Origin: Pezizomycotina sp. ARF18
Lineage: Eukaryota > Ascomycota
NCBI GenBank assembly: GCA_002224055.1
Contig: AZLU01000048.1
Span: 117,757-181,756 of the forward strand
Direction: 5' to 3'
Length of the DNA stretch: 64,000 bases
Under the pieces are notes generated by a model. The model did no database searches, was not told where the DNA came from, and worked only from the letters and a program-made list of their open reading frames with translations. Within the stretch, counting starts at the first letter, position 1. Each line of letters opens with the position of its first letter. This document shows, piece by piece, positions 1 to 11,262 of the stretch. Position numbers and translations under genes: made by a program.

Positions 1-2790
1 TATAGCTATTAAATCTTTACTAATATATCCTAGCCTATAGGGTATTTTTATAGTTTAACTACTAGATCTTATCTTAGCGATTCTAAGAATACGCCTATTA
101 TCTTTAGTTAATTATTATAAATCTATCTTATAGTATCTACGTAACTTCCTCTATAAGAGCGAGTATCTTAGATCTTAGCTATAGACTAGCGTTATTAAGA
201 TTTTCGCTCTTATCCTCGGGCTATTTTAGCGTAATTATCTCATAAATATCTAATTAATAATTAAAAGTTAAGTTTTAATTATAATCTAGCGCTATCGCTA
301 TTTTATTCTTAGACTAAATCTATTCTAAGGTATTTTAACGTATTTAAAAATCTTTATTATTCTCTATAAAGTTACGTACTTTAAAGGTCGATTTAATCGA
401 GAATCTAATATCTCTACGGATTAATACTTTATAGATAATAAGATTCTAGACTTAGTAGATATTATAAGCCTCTAGGTCTATAAAATATATTTTTTAGTAG
501 TATTATCTAGCTTTTTCCGGAGTTTACTATTAATATATATATAATATAGTTTTACTAAATATCCTAAAGTTTAAGATATTAGAAGTTCTATCTTTTTATC
601 TTCTTATAATATTATCTATTTATTATCTTTTAGTATCTTAAATAGTCTTAATAGCATATAGTTATAGATTAAATTATAATAATTTACCACCTCTATTTAT
701 AGCTATAGCGGTAATTTTAACGCGGCTAATATTATCTTTAATCTATTAATAAAATCTAATTAAGCTTTTAGGTACGCTATTCTATTAAATACGTATATAG
801 CTAAAGTATAGACTAATAATCTCTACTTTATTATAGCGTCTATTAATTAAGATATATTTTTTACCTCTATTATATTATAGCTTAATAAGCTTAAGGTTTA
901 ACTAATATTTAGCTATCTTAAGAGTACTATTAAAGTATAAGAATATTATCTCTATTTTTTATCTTTTATAAAGTAGATTTAGGACTTCCGACTATTTCTT
1001 TTAGGAAGGTAATAAACTTTATATAATCTTTAAGGCTCTTTATATACGCCTATTATAGAAATCTAAGAAGATTATCTTTATTAGCTTATATTTATCTAAA
1101 TAGGGTTTCTCGCGGTTTAATATAGCCTTCGATTTAGTAAATTTATAGACCTTATAGTTAATATAGCTCTATAGATCTCTACTATCTTTAATAATATTAG
1201 TAACGCTTTATATTTAATTATTTACTTAATATAATTCTTATCGATATATCTAAGCTATTTATATACTTCTTATATAGTAGTAAGAGCTAAACTTTTTCTT
1301 ATAGATATTATAATCTTACTTAAGATCTCCTATAATTCTATTTTTATAGTAGCTTTAATTTTTAGCCTTAGTCTAGTTATCGTATATCTATCTTATTAAA
1401 TTATTATTATATATCCTACCTTATCTACGCGAGAGATCAAAAATAGGCTATATTTTATCTTTAGAGCGTATAGTATATTTAAGTTTAATAAGACTACCGC
1501 TATATTCTCTATTAAGTCTTATAAATACTAAGCTAGTATTAATAGCCTATAGTATTTCTCTATTACTAATTATAATATTTTATAGCTTTAAGAGAGGTTT
1601 ATAGGTAGAGAATATTTCTTATTATCGTTATATAAAAAGATATATTTAAGTCGAGAAACTATTAAATTATTCTCTAAGAGCCGGTATTTTATACTAAGGT
1701 TTATACTATAAGGCCTAATACCCTATTATTACCGCTATTTTTCTTATTCTTTATATACTTTTTATAGTCGGCCTTTTTAATTTAACCTTATTATAGTATA
1801 GTATTTACCCTTAAACTTATAAATCTTTTTATCGTTTTTTTAGGTTTTACCTCGGTTATTTCTTTTAAATAGCGCCTTATTATCTTTAAAGCTAACATCT
1901 TTAGTATATCGTATTTTATATTTTATCTCTTTAACGAGTAGCGCCTTCTCGAGTATATTAAGGGTTAATTTTTTTATTATTAAATTTATTATTTACTAAA
2001 AGTTTATAATAAATATTTCTTAGTCGCTACTAAGGTTATTATAGACGAGATTAATAGCCTTTATTATAACTATATTATTTTTAAGCCTATACCTAGCTCT
2101 ATCTTCTCTATCGTTCCGCCTTAGTCTTTTCTATTAAGATTAAGCCTAATATCTTATTATATATTTTAATAAGATCTTAATACTTCTATATAAATCTTAA
2201 ATATCGACTTTATTCTTAAATTAATCTACTTTAGTTATTTCCTAATATAAGGCTTACTAATAGCGGTAATAACGATATACGCTAAACTTAAAGTATCCTA
2301 TACTTTATTCACGCTACTATTAGTAGATTATAGATAAGTACGTTAAGTCTTTATTCTCGTAGCAAGCTTAATAATAGTATACGCCTTTAAATTATTATCT
2401 TAATCTTTAGTACTTAGCTTTACGTTAGTTACTATAGCCTTAAGCGGTTTACTAGTAATATCCTAGACTTTATTATACTTAAGAAACGTAGTTATATATA
2501 TACTCTAATCGAGGTAGTTTATAAGATTAGCCTTTAGCTTTATCTCGTTAAATTTTAGTAAGAGAGATATCGTAAGATATATCGTTTAGGGGAGATTAAA
2601 AAATAAGTTAGTTTATTAAGATATATTACTAACCGGGCTTATAACCTGCTAGCGTAGATATATAGTATATATCTAATAATATAGGATAGGATTAAACTTA
2701 TAGATTTAACTACTAAACTAACTAGACTAATTAAGGGAATATACGATACTATATATAATAAACTAATAATACTATAATCTTAATATAATA
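1..2790. repeat. RIP-degraded AT-rich repeat
   Basis: Very AT-rich sequence almost without CA and TG dinucleotides while TA, CT, AG and CG remain common. That is the footprint of C-to-T change in CpA on both strands, i.e. repeat-induced point mutation of a fungal repeat. No open frame survives. The right edge is sharp: near 2790 the composition returns to normal. The left edge lies outside the window. The repeat family cannot be named; an old transposable element is likely, and it is thoroughly broken. Confidence 0.85.
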
Positions 2791-3354
2791 TATGTCTGCT
2801 TCGACGGCTCGTAGAGCCTTATCGTCGTAATCTCCTTAACAACTATAGCTAAGATCTTGATATCTCTAGTTGAAGTTCCTTATTCCTCAGCTATATAAGC
2901 ATTATCTCGATGCCTATAGATTTCATGCTCTTTGGCATGCCCAATAGCTAGCACATTTAACAATTACGAAATTTAAACTAAGCGAAAATAATTATATCAC
3001 AAGCCGCGACAGCGGTCGCCTCGACGAGAGTAATTGAAATGTATTTCATTCGGATGACAACTGCAGAATCAAATCGTTCACTCATTAACTACTTACTATC
3101 TAGAATTATGCCGAAAGTTGACTCATTGCTTCCGATTGAATGTTAGGTGTGTATCAAACTCTAAGAAATGAACTCAATTTATCCTAATTGTTAGATTCTA
3201 CACATATCATCTCCTTCATGAATGCAAATTTAAATACGTATTATCTCGTAAAGTTGCGACTCTAGTCGCTGGAGAGTAGCATCAGGCCATCGTGGAGGGG
3301 TAAAGTATTTGCCCAGGGCTCGTTGACATACACCCGGTTGTTGCTATACTAACC
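2791..3354. other. Intergenic, no gene seen
   Basis: Normal-composition sequence between the RIP-degraded repeat and the first gene-like frames. I see no coding frame, RNA gene or repeat in it. Confidence 0.5.
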
Positions 3355-4261
3355 TCAATATTTTCTATCCGAGTACATCCTCGCAGCAATCCCGTTTGGA
3401 CAAGCCTTCCTCTTTTGAGGTTCTCCAGTACTGTGGCGGAACCAGTCAGTGATGACAAAGTTTGGATGGTCGCCTGAAGGGATCTTACGTTCGTGATTAA
3501 GAGTCGTGGCGGCGTCGATGTGGCCGTGCGGAGCCTCGAGCGTGTTTCTGATTAGATCGGATGCATCTTTGCGGCGGGGACCTGGAGTAGCTCAGGATCG
3601 CACTTTGGGAGGGCGTGCTGCAAAGCCAAGCGTTAGCTCGGAAGCCTGTAGTAACTGGTTGATATGCTTGATGATGGTTGATAATTGAGGAAGCCGGAGA
3701 GAGTAGCCAATGAGGTTGGATTGTAACTACCCGGATGTCAGATGACAGGCACTTCTGTATAAATCCGTCCATTTCTTCACTCGACAGGGTTTCGCAGTCC
3801 TCCACGACTGCTTACCATCAGCGGCGATGGGACGATACAACTCAGCCCCATATACGCAAACGGGTCTTCATAATCGTCTGTTGGGATTTGGTTACCTCCA
3901 GCGCTGCTTGAAGGAGGCGTGAGGAGGACGGCTGTTGGGAAAGAGGTGATTGAGGTCAAACCGACGAAGCGATGTGGGCCTCGTCCTGCTTCGTAGAACG
4001 CCTTCGAAGAAGCAGTATCTGTTTGCGTCGTAGATGTTGGTGATGGCGGGCGTATCGACGGGGGTCCGAGCTGGCGTCCGGTTACTTGAGTGCGAGTCCT
4101 TACTCGAACCGGAGCTTGTAGCAGTTGAGGGGAGAAGGATCGGGTTTAACGGCTTGACCAGGACCAATGAATCGACGCTCCTTGACACCGTTGTCCAGGT
4201 GGAGTTGCCAGCATGTGTAAAGAAAGGCGATGATGGCGATGGTGGGTTGGAGAAGTTGTGA
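3355..4261 (-). pseudogene. Unrecognised protein, frame-shifted
   Basis: Coherent protein-like sequence runs on the minus strand but jumps frame. The N-terminal part (from about 4188) is Ser/Thr/Pro-rich and includes SSKDSHSSNRTPARTP. A middle part includes QIPTDDYEDPFAYMG. The C-terminal part includes LIRNTLEAPHGHIDAATTL and ends in GIAARMYSDRKY with the stop at 3355-3357. A run near 3,650 (LSTIIKHINQLLQASEL) could be an amphipathic helix. I do not recognise the family. Codon quality and the long stop-free stretch near the C-terminus argue for a real gene. The exact exons are unresolved, so the span is approximate. Confidence 0.4.
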
Positions 4262-4536
4262 AGTTAGTAAAAAATAATAAAAATACTTGAGTAATTATTT
4301 AATTAGAGGTCAGCGTGTAGGAACATTTCACGTGTTTATTTTATTATTTTTTTATTTCATTTATTTTATTTATTTTTCATTACTTTCATTTATTATTCAT
4401 AATCGTCACTGAAGTGGGGTTAATTCCGCTACTCATACGCGTTTCCAGTTGAAAGGTTCAAGAGGGTGAATAAAGCTGACACTCTAGCAACAATCTAACA
4501 TTGTTGCTGCTCGTTCTTCCAATTTCTCTGGCGTAT

Positions 4537-5047
4537 TCACCAGCCCATGTACTTGATGTGAATGTAAGCTTGCTTGAATACGTCGAGATGGGCGTCCAGT
4601 CGGTCGATGTCTGTGTATGATCCTCTCTCTGTCTTCAAACTGTATATCCTGGCTCGAGTTCTCCTCCTGGACCTATATTTCACAGCAATCTCCCCAGATC
4701 CGGTGTCCAGATATCCTTTCACCCGCCTTCGCTAGCTTTCTGACCGCCCCTGGAAGCAGAGCAATATTATCAAGTAGAAGAATACAGAAACGGTGCGCGC
4801 TTGATCCTGACACGACTAGAAGCGTAGAACAAAAACTCTATTTAGGCTTTTATTGATTTGTTAATGGTACTCTGATATAGGTGCCGTAGGGGCTGACAGT
4901 AGAAAAAGAGCACGTCGGTGCTATAAGACCGCCACTGAGATATTGCTTCAGCGAGTTCGAGCACATGAACAGGACGCGATAATCGGGGACGACTGATGGT
5001 AGACACAACTGTATGTTGCATAGAAGTGTGGTGGTGGGCGTAGTCAT
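4537..5047 (-). CDS. Possible small unrecognised gene
   Basis: Two minus-strand frames may be parts of one gene. The first begins with ATG at 5047 (MTTPTTTLLCNIQLC) and ends near 4850. The second ends at 4537 with HIKYMGW and contains YLDTGSGEIAVKYRSRRRTR, followed by a Lys/Arg/Tyr-mixed stretch. An intron or a frame change would be needed to join them. No domain is recognised. Confidence is low because both frames are short. Confidence 0.25.
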
Positions 5048-5789
5048 GTTCAGTTTTTCACTGCCATACTCGTGCTGAATAGATACTAGACAGACGATGC
5101 TATCCGTACTTACCTTCCAATTTACAAAATGTTAGAAATCGAATCTCTTTCACCGGCTATGAAAATGCATATAGTTGTTCATTGACTTAAAGCCAGACTA
5201 AAAGATTATTAGAAGCGCGTGTGGATGAGCAATGAATAGACGTTCAGTATGCTGTGTTATACAACCCGTATGATCTCATGATAGGTGACTATAACTACAA
5301 AACGTATTCAATACCTTCAATCCAACTCCGTACTATCCAGAGCGTAAATAACGATCTTTAAAGCCTCCACAAGAGATCAAATTACTCACAGTGACCCGTA
5401 TTATTCGTTCCCCAATATAGCAAGCATGCGATCGCGAATACCGAGATTTAACCTATAATAACATCCACGGTCATCGTATCACCTCTCCACACACTTTCAT
5501 CAAATTACAGTAAGTAATTAAAGCACTTCCCAAGATATATACGATGCTCAAGAGTAGTGCAAACTGGAGCTCTTGGCCAGTCCGGGAGCTACGCGTCTAA
5601 TTCACAGCGTCTGAATCTAGGAAGTCCCTCCCTTCTCCCCTCTCCACTCTACAGCTTAATCTACAACAACAACGAAAGGTAATAAGAGCCAACACTGAAG
5701 CTTCCGTAAAGTATATCTTTGCCGAAACCGAAAACAAAAATCCGATTTCTGAGTCAAATATCGATCACGAACGACCAATCGAAAACACT
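5048..5789. other. Intergenic, no gene seen
   Basis: No convincing coding frame or repeat. It is probably the 5' flank of the short plus-strand zinc-ribbon frame that follows. Confidence 0.45.
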
Positions 5790-5895
5790 ATGACTAACGA
5801 GTATCGCAACGTCCCTTGTCCTTACTGCCAGAGCAGCAACACCTATCATGTTGGGGAGACATTACATGTGTAGGACCTGCAAGCAGACCTGGTAG
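5790..5895 (+). pseudogene. Mini zinc-ribbon protein, copy 1 (frame-shifted)
   Basis: ATG at 5790 opens MTNEYRNVPCPYCQSSNTY, giving the first CxxC pair of a zinc ribbon. The frame then meets TAG at 5871. The next frame supplies YMCRTCKQTW followed by TAG at 5893, which is the second CxxC and the closing Trp seen in the other copies of this family in the window. Read together the protein would be only about 34 residues with about 13 residues between the cysteine pairs. It lies on the plus strand, unlike the other four copies. A frameshift in the loop is the simplest reading. Function is unknown; zinc binding is inferred from the cysteines. Confidence 0.55.
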
Positions 5896-6779
5896 ACGGC
5901 TGTTTAGCGCAGTAAAGCTCTCGTAGCTTTCGAAGTTGTGACTTGGAGCGACTGGGAAAAATTGGGATTTTTCCCCCCTCCAATGGCGTTTATTGTACAG
6001 GAGAATTGCAGAGAATTGGAGGGCAGAGAAAGACTTCCTCGAAGTTGGATGGAACCAACTACATGTAATAGGGGGCAGAATGCTACTACATAATAACCAC
6101 TTGTATCTGAATATTAAAATAAGTCTATCATGAAGCTTGGAATGTCGTTGGAATGGATGAGACAACAATCGGCCATTGTTTTCCCTAATCCACGATGAAT
6201 CATCTCTTGAGGTTGGCTTTAGATTTGAAATCAAGGTGTGATGATTACATTAAGCACTACTTTCTAGAAAACATTTAGGCATTGAATGATATTAGATTCC
6301 TACGCTGGAATCTTCCTGTGCAGCCCGGCAGAATCCATGTTTGAGAGCCTAATTCGCCCAATTGTCTCTCGTAAAACAAGATTTGGTAAGGCGTAATATC
6401 AGAAAAAACGAACTTCATGATCTGGTGATTGCAACAACTCTTGAATTTGATTCATTTATTTTATTTATTTTATTTTATTTTATATTTTTTTTTTTTTTTT
6501 TTTTTTTTGAAAAAAAGAGGAAAAAAAAAATATGCTGCCCGCTCGTCAACCTTTGAACCAGAAGGATATACCAGTCTGGCACTCGGCCATTCCTTAGCAA
6601 ATACCGCATAATAATGATCCATGGTGAGAAAATGCGTCCCCAATCTCACTTCCTATTTTTACCAAACTCGAACTGCCTTAACCCCTTCGAGAATTTCCTT
6701 CTGTTTAGTGCTCTCATGTTTTCTCTCCAAGATTCCGTTCTAAGGGCAGTAAACAGTTCAGGACTTAGTCCAGGAATTG
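5896..6779. other. Gap with a long T tract
   Basis: No gene is recognised. A low-complexity ATTTT-rich stretch near 6450-6510 ends in a T run of about 24 followed by A-rich sequence. Open frames crossing it are compositional artefacts. Confidence 0.5.
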
Positions 6780-6934
6780 TCAGTCCCTGCAGTTCCAATT
6801 TCTATTTCCGTGATATTCGGTATTAGCGGACTGGCAAGAAGGGCAGCGCTTCCTAGCAGCGCCCAGAATGAAACAGGACCAGAACCGTCGGTGTTCTTGG
6901 TGTTCTTGAAGGAATTAGCGTTGGTGGAATGCAT
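6780..6934 (-). pseudogene. Mini zinc-ribbon protein, copy 2 (stop and frameshift)
   Basis: ATG at 6934 opens MHSTNANSFKNTKNTDGSG, a short polar leader resembling the leaders of the other copies. In a second frame the ribbon reads RKRCPSCQSANTEYHG, then NWNCRD and TGA (6780-6782) exactly where the fourth cysteine should be. A TGC or TGT codon has therefore probably become TGA. The leader and the ribbon are also out of frame with each other. Spacing between the pairs (14 residues) matches the other copies. It is most likely a decayed member of the local zinc-ribbon family. Confidence 0.55.
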
Positions 6935-7355
6935 GTTGTCGTTATGGATCTAGAGGATTGTTTGATGGTTTAGGTGCTTTTATAGATGATGGATTAGTTG
7001 GCTTTTTTTGGTCTTTGTGAATGATACTCCGGAGAGTTGTTGGCTTTTGATTACAGAGGGAGTATATATAATAACAGACTCGGTCAGAAGAATCAAGCTT
7101 TTTATACTGTATTCTTGCCAAGCTTACGAAGAGCATCAAGCTTCTCGCTGGTTCATTGAATACAGAGTCGCTCAAGGATCTGTAATAGAATTTCCACCCT
7201 TGAAATTGTGAGATTTCTTCTTTCTCAGTCCGGCTTACTGGAGCTATTCGATTATTAGAGTACGATCGATTCAAAACCGAGGCTATTCATGCATATATAT
7301 GAGATATAAAGAAGCTTAAAGAAAGAACATACAATGTCTCAAATGCAATACAGAC
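6935..7355. other. Intergenic, no gene seen
   Basis: Short gap between two zinc-ribbon copies. There are A/T-rich stretches including a TATATAATA run near 7063, but no start codon placement supports a promoter call. Confidence 0.4.
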
Positions 7356-7585
7356 TCATCCCTTACTTTTTTTCGGGGCTTCTTTGGAGCAATCTTGAGA
7401 AACCGATTCCTCCTTCTTGGGCCATAGCGATCTGCACTTCTGACACCTATCGCCATATTTAGTTTCCGTAAAATCTGTTGAGCCACATGTACCACATTTT
7501 ACCTCTCTCTTGACGAAGCATCCGTGTTCTTGGACCCTCCTTCTTTGAATTTGCTTGCTTTGGATTTATCTTCTGAGCAACCCAT
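7356..7585 (-). pseudogene. Mini zinc-ribbon protein, copy 3 (frameshift)
   Basis: ATG at 7585 opens MGCSEDKSKASKFKEGGSK, then NTDASSRER and TAA. In the neighbouring frame, starting in a GAGAGAGG run, the sequence continues as EVKCGTCGSTDFTETKYGD, RCQKCRSLW, then a Lys/Glu tail ending KKSKG at 7356. The ribbon is CxxC, 13 residues, CxxC, xx, Trp. The GA run is a natural slippage site, so a one-base slip (real or an assembly error) is the simplest explanation for the break. The Met-Gly-Cys start would suit lipidation, but that is only a suggestion. About 75 residues if read through. Confidence 0.55.
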
Positions 7586-8389
7586 GCTTGGATTTCGAGG
7601 CTATTGATGTCAAGCTCGAATTTTGAATGCTGTTGTAGGATGGAGGTATGGCGATAGTTTTGTAAGTTGTTATATTATAGGGTTGTTAACTCGAAGATTC
7701 CGATATGATCGCCGAGACAGACTTGATATCGAATCTGATTGGGGTACAAATGCACAGATTTATAATGCTTGGAGTATTGGACAAGCTTGACATGTATAAC
7801 TTTCTATCTCCTGTGCTTGCTCTGAGTTTATGCCGTTCATTCATTTTCAAGTTTGCTACACCCAAATCCCACAAGCTCATGACATAGTCAAAAGGCACTG
7901 CAATTTCTGATTGAATTTAAAAACCATACATTTCGAAAGAATAGCTAAATAATATCTGGCTGAAATGAAAGTGAAGAATGCAATCTATAAATACATAGTA
8001 TAAAGAGCAGAAGGTCTTATTACATTATGGTAAGTAGGCATGTAACATGTTTCGGAAGAAAGACATTCATCGAAAGTGGGTAAAGCTATTCTAAGAATAC
8101 AAACACATAATAACCTGGTGAGAAAACCTTCATCGCAACTTGAATGAAATACCGGAAGGGATTCTATATCTTCGGCCAGGTTAAACAAAGGAAATGCGGG
8201 ATGGAAGAAGAACATTAAAGCCGTGACAATAAAGTGAAGGAGGAATCAATATAATGTTAATGATAGTACAAATCCGAATCCAGATTCGACGCGTATTGCA
8301 TCCACGTTGGGCGGCTAGGCGATGGAGCGTCCGGCGTTGTTCTCCGTCTCGCGGCCAACTTAGGCGGCTCGGACCCCTGGCGCTGAAGA
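7586..8389. other. Intergenic, no gene seen
   Basis: No convincing gene. The short opposed frames at 7686-7898 cover one another and show no domain. Confidence 0.4.
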
Positions 8390-8580
8390 TTAATGCTCCC
8401 TCCACTTGTTATGGCATGCGGAACATTGATAATAGTTGGAGTCTCTCTTCTCAACGCAGTCAGATCCGCAGGTCGGGCATCTGATTTTGCTTCGCAGGGT
8501 CCCAGAACAGGAGCCGAAATGATGTCCGTCTTACAAACGACTGCGGGCGAAGCAAGAGATTTGGTAGATGTATTATGCAT
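8390..8580 (-). pseudogene. Mini zinc-ribbon protein, copy 4 (frame break or tiny intron)
   Basis: ATG at 8580 opens MHNTSTKSLASPAVVCKTD. In another frame the ribbon reads KIRCPTCGSDCVEKRDSNYY, then QCSACHNKWREH and TAA at 8390-8392. The cysteine pattern is CxxC, 14 residues, CxxC, xxx, Trp. A donor-like GTAAGA lies in the leader, so a very short intron ending at GCGAAG could restore the frame; otherwise this is a frameshift. An upstream in-frame ATG at 8658 would add a hydrophobic stretch (FILQISITVSILIF). I prefer 8580 because its leader resembles that of copy 2. Confidence 0.5.
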
Positions 8581-10186
8581 TATGTTGAAGATTTTAAAGA
8601 TGAGGATGGAAACAGTAATGGAGATTTGTAGGATAAATTCAGGATGGGGATATTTCACGCTTGAATAGATGCGCTATAGCTTGAGGATTTAAGTGGAGCT
8701 TTGGTAGGATTTAAGGTGAAATTGAGGAGGAATTTCCAGCGATAGTAATAGAATATGTATCGGAGTTGATCCGCTGTGGATTGATTAATCTGGAATCAAA
8801 GGAGACAGGTCTTCACGATTCTTTTATAACCATTTTTTCATTCACTTTTCATGATTCCCCGGCCCCTAGTAGAGGTTTCCTATAGCTATAATTTTTGATA
8901 GCAGGATCATCTGGAGCCTCGTAAGGCTTCATGCAGGCACGAGAGCCACAAAGGCCTAACCTTCGCTCTGCAATAGCCTCCTGTTGGAACAACAATTGCA
9001 TTATAGTTTATAACATGAAACGCGCGCCTAAAAGCAGTCGATCTCGTAATGTTTTAGCGGATAAACTCTAGAAGTTTCTTCAAAAATAACGGAATTCTTC
9101 GTTTACCGTTTTATTCTTTCTACGCATGTCAGATCGTCTGTATCTCGGGTCCAAGTCGCACTGAGCGAATTGAGTAAAGAATCTGCTTAAAATGACTGAA
9201 ACAGCCGACAGGTATCACAAGGGCGGTTCTGGTAAAACGCAATACCGCTCGCCAGCGTCAGATTGCTTCAAAGGATCGCTAAATTAGCCTGTACACGGAC
9301 CTTTTTTTCATTCGCTCGTTGAAACTGGCGCACGCGAAGATCGTGGAAGTTTATCTCCGCAACCTGCGGCGCAGGAGTCAATTTAGGCTTTGAACATACA
9401 AACCGCTTGCTGCGGCTCACCTACAAAAAAAAAAAAAAAACAACGGTCTCCTCCAATAATATTTACATCGATGACAAATATCGACGACCGAACCCAACAT
9501 TGCGACGAACATGATTTCAAAAATACAGCACTGGTAAATGTATTCTAACACTCTGATTACGGCTAATCCGAACAAACATCTTTGCTGGTCTCGGTGGATC
9601 AGTTCTAGGCCAAGCCAAGTTAGTCCCTTGGCGCAGTTCTGCACTTTGCAATATCTAAAAAGCCACGGACCCCAAAAGTGCCTTGATTCTCTAGACGGCG
9701 CTTAAATTGCTTCGACAGCTTTCTTATAATTATGCAATCCAGGGAATCAATGCCCTGAGGCCTTATTTAGCCGAATTATACTCGGTGATTCCGATTTACA
9801 GGAATCAAGAGTTCAAATAAGCCTTGATCGCGATGCAATGTGATACTGAGCCAGTGATCGCTCGCGAATATCCAACTCCTTCGACTGCTTCGACCACGGA
9901 AGAAACTGAAAGGAATCACAAGAACACAATGTTCCGATGCATTAACACTAATCTAATTGTTAGAACCCTTTGCTGGTACGGGATATTCTTTCAACGCCCA
10001 TTGGATTCTTTTTACTTTCATATTCGCAACCTTGTTATCATAATTTAACATTGTCTTGTACTATTTCAATTTACGTTAGTGTCTTATAACGGCCTGAGAT
10101 AAAATCAAATCACTGCTTTGCCCTATCAATGTAAACAGTATGTTTGCTTGATCAATCTTCGGATCTCTGTCACTGTGATTAGCCAT
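8581..10186. other. Long gap, no gene seen
   Basis: About 1.6 kb with no supported gene. An A16 tract lies at 9425-9440. Short frames at 9417-9644 and 9824-10048 lack any domain or codon pattern I can support. Confidence 0.45.
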
Positions 10187-10402
10187 CTAGAAGAAATTAC
10201 CGCAGGCATTGCAAACCCAACCACCTCCGCCGACTGGGTTCACGGTAGTTGACGAACAGCTTGGACAGCGCCTCCTAGGATGTCCAGGGACGGCGCCTGC
10301 GAGGATGGACTCAGAAACGCCCGCAGTATTGCTATTACGATTAGGAGTTATAGTCTTTTTAACGTTTAGAATTTTATACTGTGAAATATGCGTGACCCAC
10401 AC
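10187..10402 (-). CDS. Mini zinc-ribbon protein, copy 5 (intact)
   Basis: A single open frame of 71 residues. It has a polar leader with NRNSNTAGVSESILAGAVPG, then HPRRRCPSCSSTTVNPVGGG, then WVCNACGNFF at the very C-terminus. The two CxxC knuckles are 14 residues apart, as in the other local copies. It is the only copy whose leader and ribbon share one frame, so it is the best candidate for a working gene. The fold resembles generic zinc ribbons such as those of transcription factors or transposase N-termini, but the protein is too short to carry another domain. Role unknown. Confidence 0.6.
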   Translation of the reverse strand: MWVTHISQYKILNVKKTITPNRNSNTAGVSESILAGAVPGHPRRRCPSCSSTTVNPVGGGGWVCNACGNFF

Positions 10403-11262
10403 TATTAACTACGAACGAGTAAGTCTATTAGCTTTATTAATTGAGCAAGCGGGATATCACTTATTCTGCCTTCTGTCCAATTCACTGCGTAAAAGCAAGT
10501 ATTGGAGATACATGTATACATACAACTGTTTTTCTTTTACAAACTCAAGACGGGATGTCCGGTGCCTACTTTATTCATTTGTTGTAGGTTCAACCGTTGT
10601 TTTTCAGTTGTTGCTGGTGCTAATGGGTGGTAAGGAAAGCAAGATCCAACTCTTTTCAATTTATACTCACGAGTGCGAAGTTCAACAATCGTTCTATCGT
10701 GGCATATTTACTGCTACGACTACTTGTGCTCATTCAAGGCAATTATTCCACGAACATTCATAGATTGGTTTTAATATCATTAACCCTCATTGAAAGCAGT
10801 TTGAGCGCTAATACCGGCAATACAACATCTGCCTAGCCTTCTTTCACTCGTTTAGCAAGCGCGAATATCATGCATTTAATCCACCAGCATCATAAACGAC
10901 AAGACTATGCGATCCCGTTTCTATGAGTAAAGCTCCGTGTCTTTTTTTTTTTTTTTTGGGAGACTCCGATGGAAATTTATACGGGGATTTAGTTCCTCGT
11001 AAACCTTGGCTCATTTCGTTAGCGTGTTGCGACGCGTCTTGGCCCGTCTAAGGCCTAGGCCTTCGCGTTCGGAGGTTTAATTAAAATCCTTCTCAGCGGG
11101 ACAAAACGCGAGTTTGATCCCTTAGCCCTTTTCCTTTGATTTTATATAATCGTTTATAAAAAGTCAGGCTGGCAACCAAGGCTAATCGTTTCGAGTAAAA
11201 CAATCGTTTGGGCACTATACCTATCTATACTCTGTTTACTATTGCAATAGTATCACGACAAG
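10403..11262. other. Gap, no gene seen
   Basis: A 184-residue plus-strand frame (10209-10763) overlaps zinc-ribbon copy 5 on the other strand and shows no domain. A T16 tract lies at 10942-10957. Nothing else is recognised. Confidence 0.4.

Noticed and set aside
5794-6234. 146-residue minus-strand frame
   Set aside because: It overlaps the zinc-ribbon copy on the plus strand and shows no domain or family signature.
6362-6611. Frames with poly-Phe and poly-Lys
   Set aside because: They arise only from the long T and A tracts near 6,480-6,530.
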